Source of the DNA: Comamonadaceae bacterium
GTDB taxonomy: Bacteria; Pseudomonadota; Gammaproteobacteria; Burkholderiales; Burkholderiaceae_C
Direction: 5' to 3'
Assembly: GCA_947371775.1 (NCBI GenBank)
Contig: CANBQX010000008.1
Span: 1-26,461, forward strand
Length of the DNA stretch: 26,461 nt
Both the position numbers and the translations under genes were made by a program. This document shows, piece after piece, positions 7,639 through 16,079 of this stretch; position 1 is the first letter of the stretch, and the number at the start of each line of letters is the position of its first letter. The notes below the pieces were generated by a model. The model ran no database searches. It was not told the origin of the DNA and saw only the letters and a program-made list of their open reading frames with translations.

Positions 7639-8129
7639 ACCTGGTCTTAGACGCCGAGAGTCTGTACCTCGAACTCCTGCGCGGTGTGCGGGGTTTGTGC
7701 GGGCCGGATTCGCACTTGGTGGGCATTACCTCCGGCGGCGCCTGGCTGGCCGAGCGCCTGCACAAAGACATGGGCTTGGGCGGCAGCTACGGCACGATTT
7801 CGTCCAGCATGCACCGCGACGACTTTGCCAAACGCGGTCTGGCGGCGGGTGGCCAAACCAAGCTGCCCTTTGCGGTGCAGGGCGCGCACATCGTGGTCTT
7901 GGATGACGTGCTGTTCACCGGACGCACCATCCGTGCGGTCATGAACGAGCTGTTTGACTACGGCCGCCCGGCCAGCGTGAAACTGGCGGTGCTGGTGGAC
8001 CGGGGTGGGCGCGAGTTGCCCATTCATGCCGACTTTGCCGCCGCCCGCGTGAGCCTGGAGCCCGCACAGTCACTGGCCTTGGCGCGCGCGCCCGAAGGCG
8101 GCTTTAGTTTTGATGTGAAAGGTGCCTGA
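7635..8129 (+). CDS. pyrR: PyrR: uracil phosphoribosyltransferase / pyr operon regulator homologue
   Basis: A 164-aa type I phosphoribosyltransferase of the PyrR family. In Bacillus this protein binds pyr mRNA to control attenuation and also makes UMP from uracil and PRPP. The PRPP-binding loop VVLDDVLFTGRTIRA lies at residues 87-101; GITSGGAWLAERL and LAVLVDRGGRELPIHADF are also characteristic. GAGGA at 7620-7624 is a plausible ribosome-binding site inside the ruvX end. It lies directly upstream of pyrB (2-bp gap), supporting a role in pyrimidine synthesis. I do not see a Bacillus-type anti-antiterminator stem in the 2-bp gap before pyrB, so its mode of regulation here, if any, is unknown. 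Confidence 0.93.
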   Translation: MNLVLDAESLYLELLRGVRGLCGPDSHLVGITSGGAWLAERLHKDMGLGGSYGTISSSMHRDDFAKRGLAAGGQTKLPFAVQGAHIVVLDDVLFTGRTIRAVMNELFDYGRPASVKLAVLVDRGGRELPIHADFAAARVSLEPAQSLALARAPEGGFSFDVKGA

Positions 8130-8131
8130 AC

Positions 8132-9094
8132 ATGCTCGGTCGACGCAACCCCCAGCTCAACAAGCACGGCGAACTGATTCACCTCTTGAGTACCGAGGGC
8201 CTGTCCAAGGACATGCTCACGCACATTCTGGACACGGCCTCGCAATTTGTATCGGTGAGCGACCGCGAGGTAAAAAAGGTGCCGCTGCTGCGCGGCAAAA
8301 GCGTGTTCAACCTGTTTTTTGAAAACAGCACCCGCACCCGCACCACCTTTGATATTGCCGCCACGCGCCTGTCCGCCGATGTGATCAACCTGGACATTGC
8401 ACGCTCCAGTGCGTCCAAGGGCGAATCGCTGCTTGACACCATTGCCAACCTGAGCGCCATGGCCGCCGACATTTTTGTGGTGCGCCACAGCGAGTCGGGC
8501 GCGCCTTACCTGATTGCCCAGCATGTGGCGCCGCATGTGCACGTGGTCAATGCCGGGGACGGCCGCCACGCCCACCCCACGCAGGGCTTGTTGGACATGT
8601 ACACCATCCGCCATTACAAAAAAGACTTTGCCAACCTCACCGTGGCCATCGTCGGCGACGTGCTGCACTCACGGGTGGCGCGCTCGGACATTCATGCCTT
8701 GACCACCCTGGGTTGCGCCGAAGTGCGGGTGGTGGGCCCGCGCACGCTGGTGCCTAGCGACATGGCGGCCATGGGCGTGCGGGTGTGCAACACGCTCGAA
8801 GAAGGCATCAAGGACTGCGACGTGGTGATCATGCTGCGCTTGCAAAACGAACGCATGAACGGCGCCCTGCTGCCCTCGAGCCAGGAATACTTCAAGAGCT
8901 TTGGCCTGACGCCCGAAAAACTGCAGCTCGCCAAGAGCGACGCCATCGTGATGCACCCCGGCCCGATCAACCGCGGGGTGGAAATTGACTCGGCGGTGGT
9001 GGACGGCCAGCAAAGTGTGATCTTGCCGCAGGTGACCTTTGGCATCGCGGTGCGCATGGCGGTGATGGGCATCGTGGCAGGCAATGAAGCGTAA
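8132..9094 (+). CDS. pyrB: aspartate carbamoyltransferase catalytic subunit
   Basis: A 320-aa enzyme that joins carbamoyl phosphate and aspartate to N-carbamoyl-aspartate, the committed step of de novo pyrimidine synthesis. The carbamoyl-phosphate loop FFENSTRTRTTF (the STRTR box begins at residue 66) is intact, as are SSASKGESLLDT, DGRHAHPTQGLLDMYT and the C-terminal MHPGPINRGVEID. AAAGGTG about 9 bp upstream serves as ribosome-binding site within the pyrR end. No pyrI-type regulatory subunit is present; instead a degenerate pyrC-like gene follows after 12 bp. That arrangement matches the pyrBC' type of ATCase known in Pseudomonas, in which the two chains form a large complex. Confidence 0.96.
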   Translation: MLGRRNPQLNKHGELIHLLSTEGLSKDMLTHILDTASQFVSVSDREVKKVPLLRGKSVFNLFFENSTRTRTTFDIAATRLSADVINLDIARSSASKGESLLDTIANLSAMAADIFVVRHSESGAPYLIAQHVAPHVHVVNAGDGRHAHPTQGLLDMYTIRHYKKDFANLTVAIVGDVLHSRVARSDIHALTTLGCAEVRVVGPRTLVPSDMAAMGVRVCNTLEEGIKDCDVVIMLRLQNERMNGALLPSSQEYFKSFGLTPEKLQLAKSDAIVMHPGPINRGVEIDSAVVDGQQSVILPQVTFGIAVRMAVMGIVAGNEA

Positions 9095-9106
9095 AGGAAG
9101 CAGGCC

Positions 9107-10405
9107 ATGAAATACCTTGTTCAAAACGGTCGTGTGATCGACCCTGCCAGCGGCTTCGATGCGGTGGCCGATGTGGCCATTGCGGCGGGACGGGTGGTGT
9201 CCCTAGGCGCGGTGCCCGCCGACTTTGCCGCCGCACAAACCATGGATGCGACCGGCTGCCTGGTCATTCCCGGTTTGGTGGACCTGTCGGCGCGTTTGCG
9301 CGAACCGGGCCATGAGCACGAGGGCATGCTGGCCTCCGAGCTGGCGGCTGCGGTGGCCGGTGGTGTCACCAGCCTGGTGTGCCCGCCCGATACCGACCCC
9401 GTGTTGGACGAGCCGGGCTTGGTGGAGATGCTGCGTTTTAGGGCTGAGAACTTGCACCAGGCCCGCGTGCTGCCGCTGGGTGCGCTCACCCGCGGCTTGC
9501 AGGGCGAGGTGCTGACCGAAATGCTGCAGCTGACCGAAGCGGGCTGCGTGGGCTTTGGCCAAGCCGAAGTGCCTTTGGCCAATACGCAAGTGATGCAGCG
9601 CGCCTTTCAGTACGCGCGCTCCTTTGGCTACACCGTGTGGTTGCGTCCGCAAGAACTGTATTTGGGCAAAGGCGTCGCCGCCAGCGGGCCCTTGGCCACG
9701 CGCATGGGCCTGAGCGGGGTGCCGGTGATTGCCGAAACCATTGCCTTGCACACGATTTTTGAGCTGGTGCGCTCCACCGGCGCGCGGGTGCATCTGTGCC
9801 GCATCAGTAGTGCAGCCGGTGTGGAGCTGGTGCGCCAGGCCAAAGCGCAGGGCCTGCCGATCAGCTGCGATGTGAGCATCAACTCTCTGCACCTCACCGA
9901 CCTGGATGTGGGCTACTTTGACAGCCGCACCCGCCTTAACCCGCCGCTGCGCCAGCAAGCAGACCGCGCCGCCTTGCGTGCGGGTTTGGCCGACGGCACG
10001 CTGGACGCGCTGGTGTCCGACCACACCCCGGTGGGCGCCGATGAAAAAGACCTGCCGTTTGCCGAGAGCGAGCCCGGTGCCACCGGGCTGGAATTGCTGC
10101 TGAGCCTGGCGCTCAAGTGGGCGCAGGACGAGCGCGTGCCGCTGAGCCACGCGATTGCCTGCGTGACCCATCGCAGCGCCGCCGTGCTGGGAAGTGCGCT
10201 TGCCAGTACAGCGAGTGGCTTGGGCCGCTTGCACGCCGGTGGCGTGGCGGATCTTTGCATCGTCGACCCCCAGGCCTCCTGGCAGGTGCAAGGCGCTGCT
10301 CTGCGCAGCCAAAGCAAGCACACGCCGTTTAGTGGCTACGAGCTGCCCGGACGGGTGCGTGCCACTTTTGTGGGCGGGCGTTTGGCGTTTCAGCACGCGG
10401 ACTGA
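9107..10405 (+). CDS. pyrC': non-catalytic dihydroorotase homologue PyrC' (PyrX-type ATCase partner)
   Basis: A 432-aa amidohydrolase-fold protein related to type I dihydroorotase. Automatic annotation would call it pyrC, but the metal site is gone. The DxHxHLREPG motif reads D-L-S-A-R-L-R-E-P-G (residues 59-68), so both histidines are replaced, by Ser61 and Arg63. The usual FSDDG segment reads FGQAE; the later HxxHxS segment reads VHLCRIS, with Arg for the second His. Only the Asp of SDHTP (Asp305) is kept. Pseudomonas pyrC' products with such losses are structural partners required for ATCase assembly, and the position 12 bp after pyrB fits that. AGGAAG before the ATG is a good ribosome-binding site. 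A functional pyrC must lie elsewhere in the genome. Confidence 0.9.
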   Translation: MKYLVQNGRVIDPASGFDAVADVAIAAGRVVSLGAVPADFAAAQTMDATGCLVIPGLVDLSARLREPGHEHEGMLASELAAAVAGGVTSLVCPPDTDPVLDEPGLVEMLRFRAENLHQARVLPLGALTRGLQGEVLTEMLQLTEAGCVGFGQAEVPLANTQVMQRAFQYARSFGYTVWLRPQELYLGKGVAASGPLATRMGLSGVPVIAETIALHTIFELVRSTGARVHLCRISSAAGVELVRQAKAQGLPISCDVSINSLHLTDLDVGYFDSRTRLNPPLRQQADRAALRAGLADGTLDALVSDHTPVGADEKDLPFAESEPGATGLELLLSLALKWAQDERVPLSHAIACVTHRSAAVLGSALASTASGLGRLHAGGVADLCIVDPQASWQVQGAALRSQSKHTPFSGYELPGRVRATFVGGRLAFQHAD

Positions 10406-10407
10406 GC

Positions 10408-11145
10408 ATGCGGGCACTGGTTCGGGCACCGGTGCGCCTGCTGCGCATGCTGGTGCATGTGTGCAGAGGCTTGTGGATCATTCACCGGCGTTTCCCGGCC
10501 ATGGAGCAAACGGCGCGCGAAGCCGCTGTGCAAGTCTGGTCTCACACCATGCTGCAATGCCTGGGGGTGCAGGTGAAGGTGCTTGGCACCGTGCCGCAGA
10601 GCGGACCGGTGCTGATGGTGGCCAACCACATTTCCTGGCTGGACATTGTGGTCTTGCATGCAGCAAGGCACTGCCGTTTTATCTCCAAAGCCGACATTGC
10701 GCACTGGCCGCTGGTCGGTAGTTTGGCCACCGCTGCTGGCACGCTTTACATCACCCGCGAGTCACGCCGCGATGCCTTGCGGGTGGTGCACCACATGGCT
10801 GAGTGCCTGGGCCAAGGCGATGTATTGGCGGTGTTCCCCGAGGGCACGACCGGCGACGGAAGCACCGTCTTGCCCTTCCATGCGAACCTGCTGCAAGCCG
10901 CTATTTCAACGGACACGCCCGTTGTTCCCATCGGGTTGAAGTTTCAGAATGCAAGTACCGGCGAGACCAGCTTTGCGCCTTGCTATATAGGCGACGACAC
11001 GCTGCTGGGCTCGGTCTGGCGCACGCTGTGCGCGCAAGATATCGTGGCGGCCGTGCACTTTGGACAAGCACAGCGCTGTGAGGGTCGCGACCGGCGCGTC
11101 TGGGCGTCTGACCTGCGCGACACCGTCGTCGCTTTGCGTGACTGA
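10408..11145 (+). CDS. plsC: 1-acyl-sn-glycerol-3-phosphate acyltransferase (PlsC family)
   Basis: A 245-aa membrane-associated acyltransferase that would add the second acyl chain to lysophosphatidic acid in phospholipid synthesis. The catalytic NHISWLD motif (His74 and Asp79, HX4D) and the substrate-binding FPEGTT (residues 143-148) are intact, and VVPIGLKF follows as in the family. The N-terminal 30 residues are basic and hydrophobic, consistent with membrane association. The ATG lies 2 bp after the pyrC' stop, so it appears to be the last gene of the yqgE-pyr operon; the following 259 bp are non-coding. Lyso-ornithine-lipid acyltransferases (OlsA) share these motifs and cannot be fully excluded. 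Confidence 0.88.
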   Translation: MRALVRAPVRLLRMLVHVCRGLWIIHRRFPAMEQTAREAAVQVWSHTMLQCLGVQVKVLGTVPQSGPVLMVANHISWLDIVVLHAARHCRFISKADIAHWPLVGSLATAAGTLYITRESRRDALRVVHHMAECLGQGDVLAVFPEGTTGDGSTVLPFHANLLQAAISTDTPVVPIGLKFQNASTGETSFAPCYIGDDTLLGSVWRTLCAQDIVAAVHFGQAQRCEGRDRRVWASDLRDTVVALRD

Positions 11146-11232
11146 AACCGCAGTCGCTGTGGCCACGCCATCGGCGGGAAACCCCAACGACCGTCCGAAA
11201 ACTCAAAATATTCACAAAATTCATTTTTTCTA

Positions 11233-11255
11233 ATCAATTAATCTTGTTAATTGAT
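11233..11255. promoter_or_regulatory. perfect 9-bp inverted repeat, putative operator
   Basis: ATCAATTAA, a 5-nt spacer (TCTTG), then TTAATTGAT: a perfect dyad of 23 bp overall. The right arm overlaps the proposed -35 element, the classic place for a repressor site or a class II activator site. The AT-rich stem without a T-tract argues against a terminator. The regulator is not identifiable from the window. Confidence 0.55.
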
Positions 11256-11272
11256 AAATTTATGGTGATAAT
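11244..11272 (+). promoter_or_regulatory. putative sigma70 promoter of the type I secretion/adhesin operon
   Basis: TTGTTA at 11244-11249 (4 of 6 to TTGACA), a 17-bp spacer, and GATAAT at 11267-11272 (5 of 6 to TATAAT). Spacing is ideal and the element lies in the only AT-rich non-coding stretch before the tolC-like gene. Transcription would start near 11279. This is a visual match only. Confidence 0.5.
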
Positions 11273-11404
11273 AAGCATTGTGCGACGTGTTTTGAGGGCT
11301 TGTGGAGGGCTCTAAAGGGATGGCCTCTGCTTGATCACTGTGCCGCCCTTGCCTACTCTTGACGGATTGAAGCCCATTGCCGCTTGTTACATCGAATGTT
11401 GTTC

Positions 11405-12733
11405 ATGAACATGAGTATTCACAAAATTTGCGCCATTGAATTTGCGATGCTTGGGGTGCTGTTGTCCACGGGGGTGGCGGCCCAAACCCTTGAGGCGTCG
11501 CCGTCGGCCTCAGGGGCTCCGTATTACCAACGCCTGCTGCCGGAGGTGTTGGAAAAGCATCCTGTCCTACGTGCTGCCTCGCGCAAGATCCAAGCGGCCG
11601 ATGCGGACGTCGACGGCGCGCGTTGGCAATTTTTTCCCACACCTTCAATCGGCGTGGAAAGCAGCAGCCAAGCCAACAGTGCGCTGGATTCCAACATCCG
11701 GTTCGCCCGATTGCAACAGCCCTTGTGGACGGGTGGACGTTTAACGGCGCAGGTCAACAAAGCCCAGGCCGAGCAGGAAGTCGCGTATTGGGCGAGACAA
11801 GAGCAAAGGCAGGGCCTTGCGGTCCACTGGTTGGAGCTTTGGGCCGATGCCTGCGCGGCGCAGCGGCGTGTTGGCGCGTACGAGGCAAGTGCAGAGCAAC
11901 ACCAGGTGTATTTGCGCCAAGTGCAAGGCCGTGCCAAGGAAGGCCATATTGCACAGAGCGAGGTTCAGCTGGCCCAGTCCCGGCTGGCTGCCACCGACGC
12001 CGATTTGGAAACAGCGCGTGCGCAGCAACTGCTTGCACAGAATAAATTGCGCCAGTTGCTGGGCGGCCCCTTGCCGCCGAATGCGCTGGCGCAGGGATGT
12101 GCCTTGAGTGGCGCCACAGACCAGAGCAGCCCTGTGGCGCAAATGCAGGAGCTTGCCGAAAAGAACGATGCAAGCTTGCGCAAATACGCGGCAGGCGTTC
12201 GGTCTATCCATGCCGAGTTAGAGGTGATTCGGGCGCAAGGGTTTCCTGAGGTCTACCTGCGAGGCGAGTACTTCCAGGGAGACGTCACGGGCGAAAGCCG
12301 CAAAGCCTCTATTGGATTGAGTTCCAACTTTGGTGCGGGCTTGTCACTTGGAAGCGCCCAGAGAGCGATGCAGTCCCGCGCCGATGCCCAAGGGGAGGAG
12401 TCTGAAGCGCGTCGCCGCGACCTGAACGACCAAATCGCCAGTGACGATATCCAGGCCAAGAGTCAGCGCGCCCGTGCCCAGCAGTTAAGCGACTCTTTGG
12501 ATGCAGCAGGGGCTTACCTGCTATCCGCTGAAAAGCAGTTTGATGCGGGGCGTCGCAGTTGGCAGGACTTGATGAGCAGCGCACGGGAGGTCACCCAGCT
12601 TCGCATTCAGTTGATCGACTGCCACATCCAGGCATGGATCGCGGCTGAGCGGCTGCGCCTTGTGAGCGTCGGCCTGGACGCCTACCTTGGCGTGTCCGAT
12701 CTGTCATCGCTGCCGGACAAAGCAGGAAATTGA
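11405..12733 (+). CDS. TolC-family outer membrane protein of a type I secretion system
   Basis: A protein of about 442 aa that would form the outer-membrane channel and periplasmic tunnel of the secretion apparatus. The N-terminus has a hydrophobic signal peptide ending near STGVAA-QT. The mature part is rich in long Ala/Gln/Glu helices with heptad-like spacing, typical of the outer-membrane efflux protein fold; LLPEVLEKHPVLRAASRKI and QPLWTGGRLTAQVNKAQAE are characteristic. Start choice is uncertain: in-frame candidates are TTG 11384 and ATG 11396, 11405 and 11411, none with a clear Shine-Dalgarno. I prefer 11405 because the signal peptide then has usual length. It abuts the ABC transporter gene, so it is probably the LapE/TolC-like component dedicated to the giant adhesin downstream. 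Confidence 0.88.
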   Translation: MNMSIHKICAIEFAMLGVLLSTGVAAQTLEASPSASGAPYYQRLLPEVLEKHPVLRAASRKIQAADADVDGARWQFFPTPSIGVESSSQANSALDSNIRFARLQQPLWTGGRLTAQVNKAQAEQEVAYWARQEQRQGLAVHWLELWADACAAQRRVGAYEASAEQHQVYLRQVQGRAKEGHIAQSEVQLAQSRLAATDADLETARAQQLLAQNKLRQLLGGPLPPNALAQGCALSGATDQSSPVAQMQELAEKNDASLRKYAAGVRSIHAELEVIRAQGFPEVYLRGEYFQGDVTGESRKASIGLSSNFGAGLSLGSAQRAMQSRADAQGEESEARRRDLNDQIASDDIQAKSQRARAQQLSDSLDAAGAYLLSAEKQFDAGRRSWQDLMSSAREVTQLRIQLIDCHIQAWIAAERLRLVSVGLDAYLGVSDLSSLPDKAGN

Positions 12734-12735
12734 AT

Positions 12736-14898
12736 ATGGAAATCAACACGGTCTTTGCCGCTTACGCCGATGCGCTCTTCGCGTGCCTGTCGCGTCTTTC
12801 CCACCTCCGGCGCGAACCGATAGAAGCGCTGCAAGTCCAGTCGGTGCTGCGCGGGTTGGATATCTCGGAAGGCAGCGAAGCCAAGACCGTTGTGGGCGCT
12901 TTGGAGGAGCTTGCAGAGACCCAGCGCTGGCCCACACCGCAAAGCAGCGCGCGCCCGGATGCTTCACGCCTGCCCTGCCTGTGGCTTTGCGAAGGTCAGA
13001 TGCCGGCGATTGTGTTGGCACAACAAAGCGAGCATGAATGGACCGTGTTGCGCTGGGATGGCCAGACACGCCAATTTACAGAGTCATCCACACATTTGAA
13101 GTCTGGCAAGAGCCTGTTTGTGCGCTTGCGCATGACAGCGCGCTTTTCACCCACACGCAGTCCGAGTTTGCGGCTGGTGTGGCATGAGATCACGGCGCAC
13201 CCGCGCACCTTGATCGATATCGTGGCCTCTACCGTGACCATCACCTTGTTGGCGCTGACCACTTCGTTCTATTCCATGCAGGTCTATGACCGTGTGGTAC
13301 CCACCCAGTCCAGCGCAACGCTGTTGGTGCTGACCTTGGGCGTCATCGCATCGATTTTTTTGGAGGTATTGGGCAAGTGGCTGCGCTCGCGGCAGTTGCA
13401 CCAGCTCACCGACGAGATCGACCAAAGCCTCTCGCGTTCCGTGTTCGGGCGTTTTCTGCAGGTCCGGCTCGATCAGTTGCCGCCCAGCGTGGGGGCCACG
13501 GCCTCGCGCTTGCGGGGCTATGAAAGTATTCGCAATTTTCTGGTGAGTGTGATCACCCAGGCCATGGTGGACATTCCCCTGGCGCTGCTGACCTTGGCGG
13601 TGCTGTTTTTCATTGGCGGAAAGCTGGCGGCGGTACCTGCGGTCTTTTTGGTGCTGGGCTTGATTGCCGGAACCTTGTTTTACCGCGAGGTGGAGCATCT
13701 GGCCAAGCAGTCATCGCCGGCCCAGCACCTGAAGTCGGGCCTGCTGGTAGAAAGCATTGAGGGCGCGGAAACCATCAAGTCTGGCCAAGGCGGCTGGCGC
13801 ATGTTGTCGCGCTGGCTCGACCTGTCAGACGAGGCCCGGCACATCGACCACCGCATGCGCCAGTTGACCGAAAACTCGGCGCTCATCGTCATCACGATGC
13901 AGCAACTGGCCTACGTCTGTTTGGTTGCGATGGGTGCATTGGCGGTGGGAACAGAAGACTTCACCATGGGTGCGCTCATTGCGTGCTCGGTGCTCACCGG
14001 ACGCATCTTGAGTCCGATTGCGTCGGTGCCATCGCTCTTGATGCAGTGGGCACATACCAAGGCGGCGGTGGCGGATCTAGACCGGCTGTGGCTGCTGCCT
14101 TCTGACCATCCCGAAGGTGTTCACCCGGTAGTGACCACTCTGCGTGGCAAATTTGAACTGCGTGACGTCCAGATGCTGTACAGCGGAACACCGGCACTGC
14201 AGGTGCAGCAATTGCATATTCAACCAGGCGAGCGCATCGCCGTGATCGGCGCCATTGGGAGTGGAAAAACCAGCTTGCTGCGTCTGCTCTCGGGCATGTA
14301 CAAGCCGCAGTCGGGCAGGGTGCTGCTCGATGGTGTGGAGATTGATGCCATCGCCAAGTCCTGCATCGCAGACCATATTGGCTTTGTGGCGCAAGACAGC
14401 CGCTTGTTCGCAGGCACCCTTCGCGAGAACATGATCATCGGCATGGCCGACCCCGGCGATGAGGCCTTGCTCCACGCGGCACGGCGCTCGGGTCTGTTTG
14501 ATACCGTCATCGCACCACACCCCAAAGGGTTGGACCGCGAAATCTTTGAAGGCGGGCAGGGGCTGTCGGGCGGCCAACGCCAACTGGTCACCTTTACACG
14601 CGCCTTGCTACGCAAACCCACCGTTTGGTTGCTCGATGAGCCTACGGCCTCCATGGATACGGCGTTGGAAATGCGGGTGCTTCAAACCCTGGCGCAAGAG
14701 CTCAACGACCGTCCCCAAAGCACGCTCGTGTTGGTCACCCACAAGCCGCAACTGCTCGGGTTGGTGCAGCGCGTCGTGGTCCTGGGAAATCAACACATCG
14801 TGCTCGACGGTGAGCGGGAGGCGGTGCTTGAGCGCTTGCGCACGCCACCGTCGGCCACCGCTGTAAGCACCCCAACCGCCACCCAGGAGCAAGCATGA
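12736..14898 (+). CDS. type I secretion ABC transporter (permease/ATPase), LapB/LssB-like
   Basis: A 720-aa half-transporter that would power export of the adhesin across the inner membrane. Residues 1-130 look like a degenerate C39-peptidase-like domain (LPCLWLCEGQMPAIVL, SGKSLFVRLR). Next come a transmembrane domain with several hydrophobic helices (about 150-430), including SFYSMQVYDRVVPTQS typical of such exporters, and an ATPase domain. Walker A GAIGSGKTS is at 505-513, the signature LSGGQ at 610-614, Walker B VWLLDE ends with Asp634/Glu635, and the H-loop is VTHK. AGGAA at 12724-12728 has proper spacing to ATG 12736; the alternative ATG 12730, which overlaps the previous stop as ATGA, would be too close. 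The 3' end overlaps the HlyD gene by ATGA. Confidence 0.93.
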   Translation: MEINTVFAAYADALFACLSRLSHLRREPIEALQVQSVLRGLDISEGSEAKTVVGALEELAETQRWPTPQSSARPDASRLPCLWLCEGQMPAIVLAQQSEHEWTVLRWDGQTRQFTESSTHLKSGKSLFVRLRMTARFSPTRSPSLRLVWHEITAHPRTLIDIVASTVTITLLALTTSFYSMQVYDRVVPTQSSATLLVLTLGVIASIFLEVLGKWLRSRQLHQLTDEIDQSLSRSVFGRFLQVRLDQLPPSVGATASRLRGYESIRNFLVSVITQAMVDIPLALLTLAVLFFIGGKLAAVPAVFLVLGLIAGTLFYREVEHLAKQSSPAQHLKSGLLVESIEGAETIKSGQGGWRMLSRWLDLSDEARHIDHRMRQLTENSALIVITMQQLAYVCLVAMGALAVGTEDFTMGALIACSVLTGRILSPIASVPSLLMQWAHTKAAVADLDRLWLLPSDHPEGVHPVVTTLRGKFELRDVQMLYSGTPALQVQQLHIQPGERIAVIGAIGSGKTSLLRLLSGMYKPQSGRVLLDGVEIDAIAKSCIADHIGFVAQDSRLFAGTLRENMIIGMADPGDEALLHAARRSGLFDTVIAPHPKGLDREIFEGGQGLSGGQRQLVTFTRALLRKPTVWLLDEPTASMDTALEMRVLQTLAQELNDRPQSTLVLVTHKPQLLGLVQRVVVLGNQHIVLDGEREAVLERLRTPPSATAVSTPTATQEQA

Positions 14899-16040
14899 CA
14901 TCGCGCCGCCACACCGGAGCTGGAGCCGGAATCCTGTTGTTGCTGACGCTGCTGCTGTTCTCAGTCTGGGCGAGCTGGTTCAGCATTGACCAGATCGTGC
15001 GGGCCAATGGACAGTTCATCTCTCAGGAGCGAACGCAGTTGATCCAAGTGGCCGACGGCGGCGTATTGCGCTCGCTGCAGGTGTCCGAGGGCGAAAAGGT
15101 TCGCAAAGGCCAGGTATTGGCTTCCTTGGAGAGTGAGCGTGCCGCCGCAGGCGTGGAAGAGATTCAGAACCGTATTGCCGGGCTCGAAATTGCCCGCCAG
15201 CGCGCGTCCGCCGAGGCCGACGGTGACGCCTTGGATTTGAAAAAATACCAAGCCCGGCACGCGGACTTGGTTCAGGCCCAGCGCAGTCTGTATACGCAAA
15301 ATATGCTGGGGCTGGAAAAAGACACCCGCGCTTTGCAAGAGCAAATTCGATTGGCGCGGGAAGAGTACGACTTGACGAACCGCCTCTTCAAGGACGGCAA
15401 CATCAGCCGCGTAGAACTAATGCGTACCGAGCGTGCCCTGGTAGACGCCGAAATGCGATTGGATTCTGCGCGAGAGAAATTCAAGGCCGAGGCGCGCAAA
15501 GAGGTGGCCCGCTGTGAGGATGAGATCACCAGCCAGCGCAGCAAATTGCAAGACCGTCAAAGTGTGTTTGATCACACCAATATCACAGCGCCTACTGACG
15601 GCATTGTGAAATATTTGCGAATCAACACGATTGGCGGTGTATTGCGCCCTGGCGAGGAACTTATGCAAATTTCTCCGACAGGCGGCAGTTATATCGTCGA
15701 GGCTAAAATCAACCCCGCAGACATCGGGCAACTTCATATTGGGCAAAGCGCGACGCTTCGCCTGGATGCCTTTGATTACAGTATTTACGGCGGCCTGCAA
15801 GGGCGCTTGGAGTACCTCAGTTCCGATACTCTTTCAGAGACGGGTGCAGACGGACGCAACCAGGTGTACTACCGCGCCAAGCTGAGTGTGGAAGATCCTG
15901 TTGACAGCCGCATTCGAATGAATGACATCAAGCCGGGCATGAATGTCACCATCGATTTACTGGCCGGAAGCCGCAGTGTGCTGCATTACATTGCAAAGCC
16001 CATTGCCAAAGCGTTTAACGGCGCGCTCGGTCAAAAATAG
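14895..16040 (+). CDS. HlyD-family periplasmic adaptor of the type I secretion system
   Basis: A 381-aa membrane fusion protein linking the ABC transporter to the outer-membrane channel. It has one N-terminal transmembrane segment (about residues 11-31). A first half-lipoyl motif follows (IQVADGGVLRSLQVSEGEKV, RKGQVLASLES), then a long coiled-coil-like helical hairpin (about 85-225). The second half-lipoyl part contains NITAPTDGIVKYLRI and a beta-barrel region ends in IKPGMNVTIDLL, as in HlyD/LapC proteins. AGGAG at 14885-14889 gives a good ribosome-binding site 5 bp before the ATG, which overlaps the preceding stop (ATGA). The adhesin gene follows after 39 bp. Confidence 0.93.
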   Translation: MTSRRHTGAGAGILLLLTLLLFSVWASWFSIDQIVRANGQFISQERTQLIQVADGGVLRSLQVSEGEKVRKGQVLASLESERAAAGVEEIQNRIAGLEIARQRASAEADGDALDLKKYQARHADLVQAQRSLYTQNMLGLEKDTRALQEQIRLAREEYDLTNRLFKDGNISRVELMRTERALVDAEMRLDSAREKFKAEARKEVARCEDEITSQRSKLQDRQSVFDHTNITAPTDGIVKYLRINTIGGVLRPGEELMQISPTGGSYIVEAKINPADIGQLHIGQSATLRLDAFDYSIYGGLQGRLEYLSSDTLSETGADGRNQVYYRAKLSVEDPVDSRIRMNDIKPGMNVTIDLLAGSRSVLHYIAKPIAKAFNGALGQK

Positions 16041-16079
16041 GAACCACGTTCGGCATTTTTTGAATAAAGAAGCATTCGC

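Larger units (their letters stand above)
11146..11404 (+). promoter_or_regulatory. intergenic region: AT-rich island, promoter and leader of the secretion operon
   Basis: A 259-bp stretch without a convincing gene. About 11195-11275 is strikingly AT-rich compared with the surrounding GC-rich DNA. It contains a promoter candidate and an inverted repeat, listed separately. If the promoter is right, the transcript would carry a 5' leader of roughly 125 nt. I recognised no riboswitch in that leader. A 13-nt sequence, TATTCACAAAATT, occurs at 11209-11221 and again at 11416-11428 just inside the tolC-like gene. Confidence 0.6.

Noticed and set aside
11138..11160. Terminator after plsC
   Set aside because: Only a 5-bp stem (GACTG/CAGTC) with no T-tract is visible, too weak to call.
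11279..11404. Riboswitch (for example cyclic di-GMP) in the leader of the secretion operon
   Set aside because: I could not recognise the conserved bases or a convincing multi-stem fold; calling one would be a guess.
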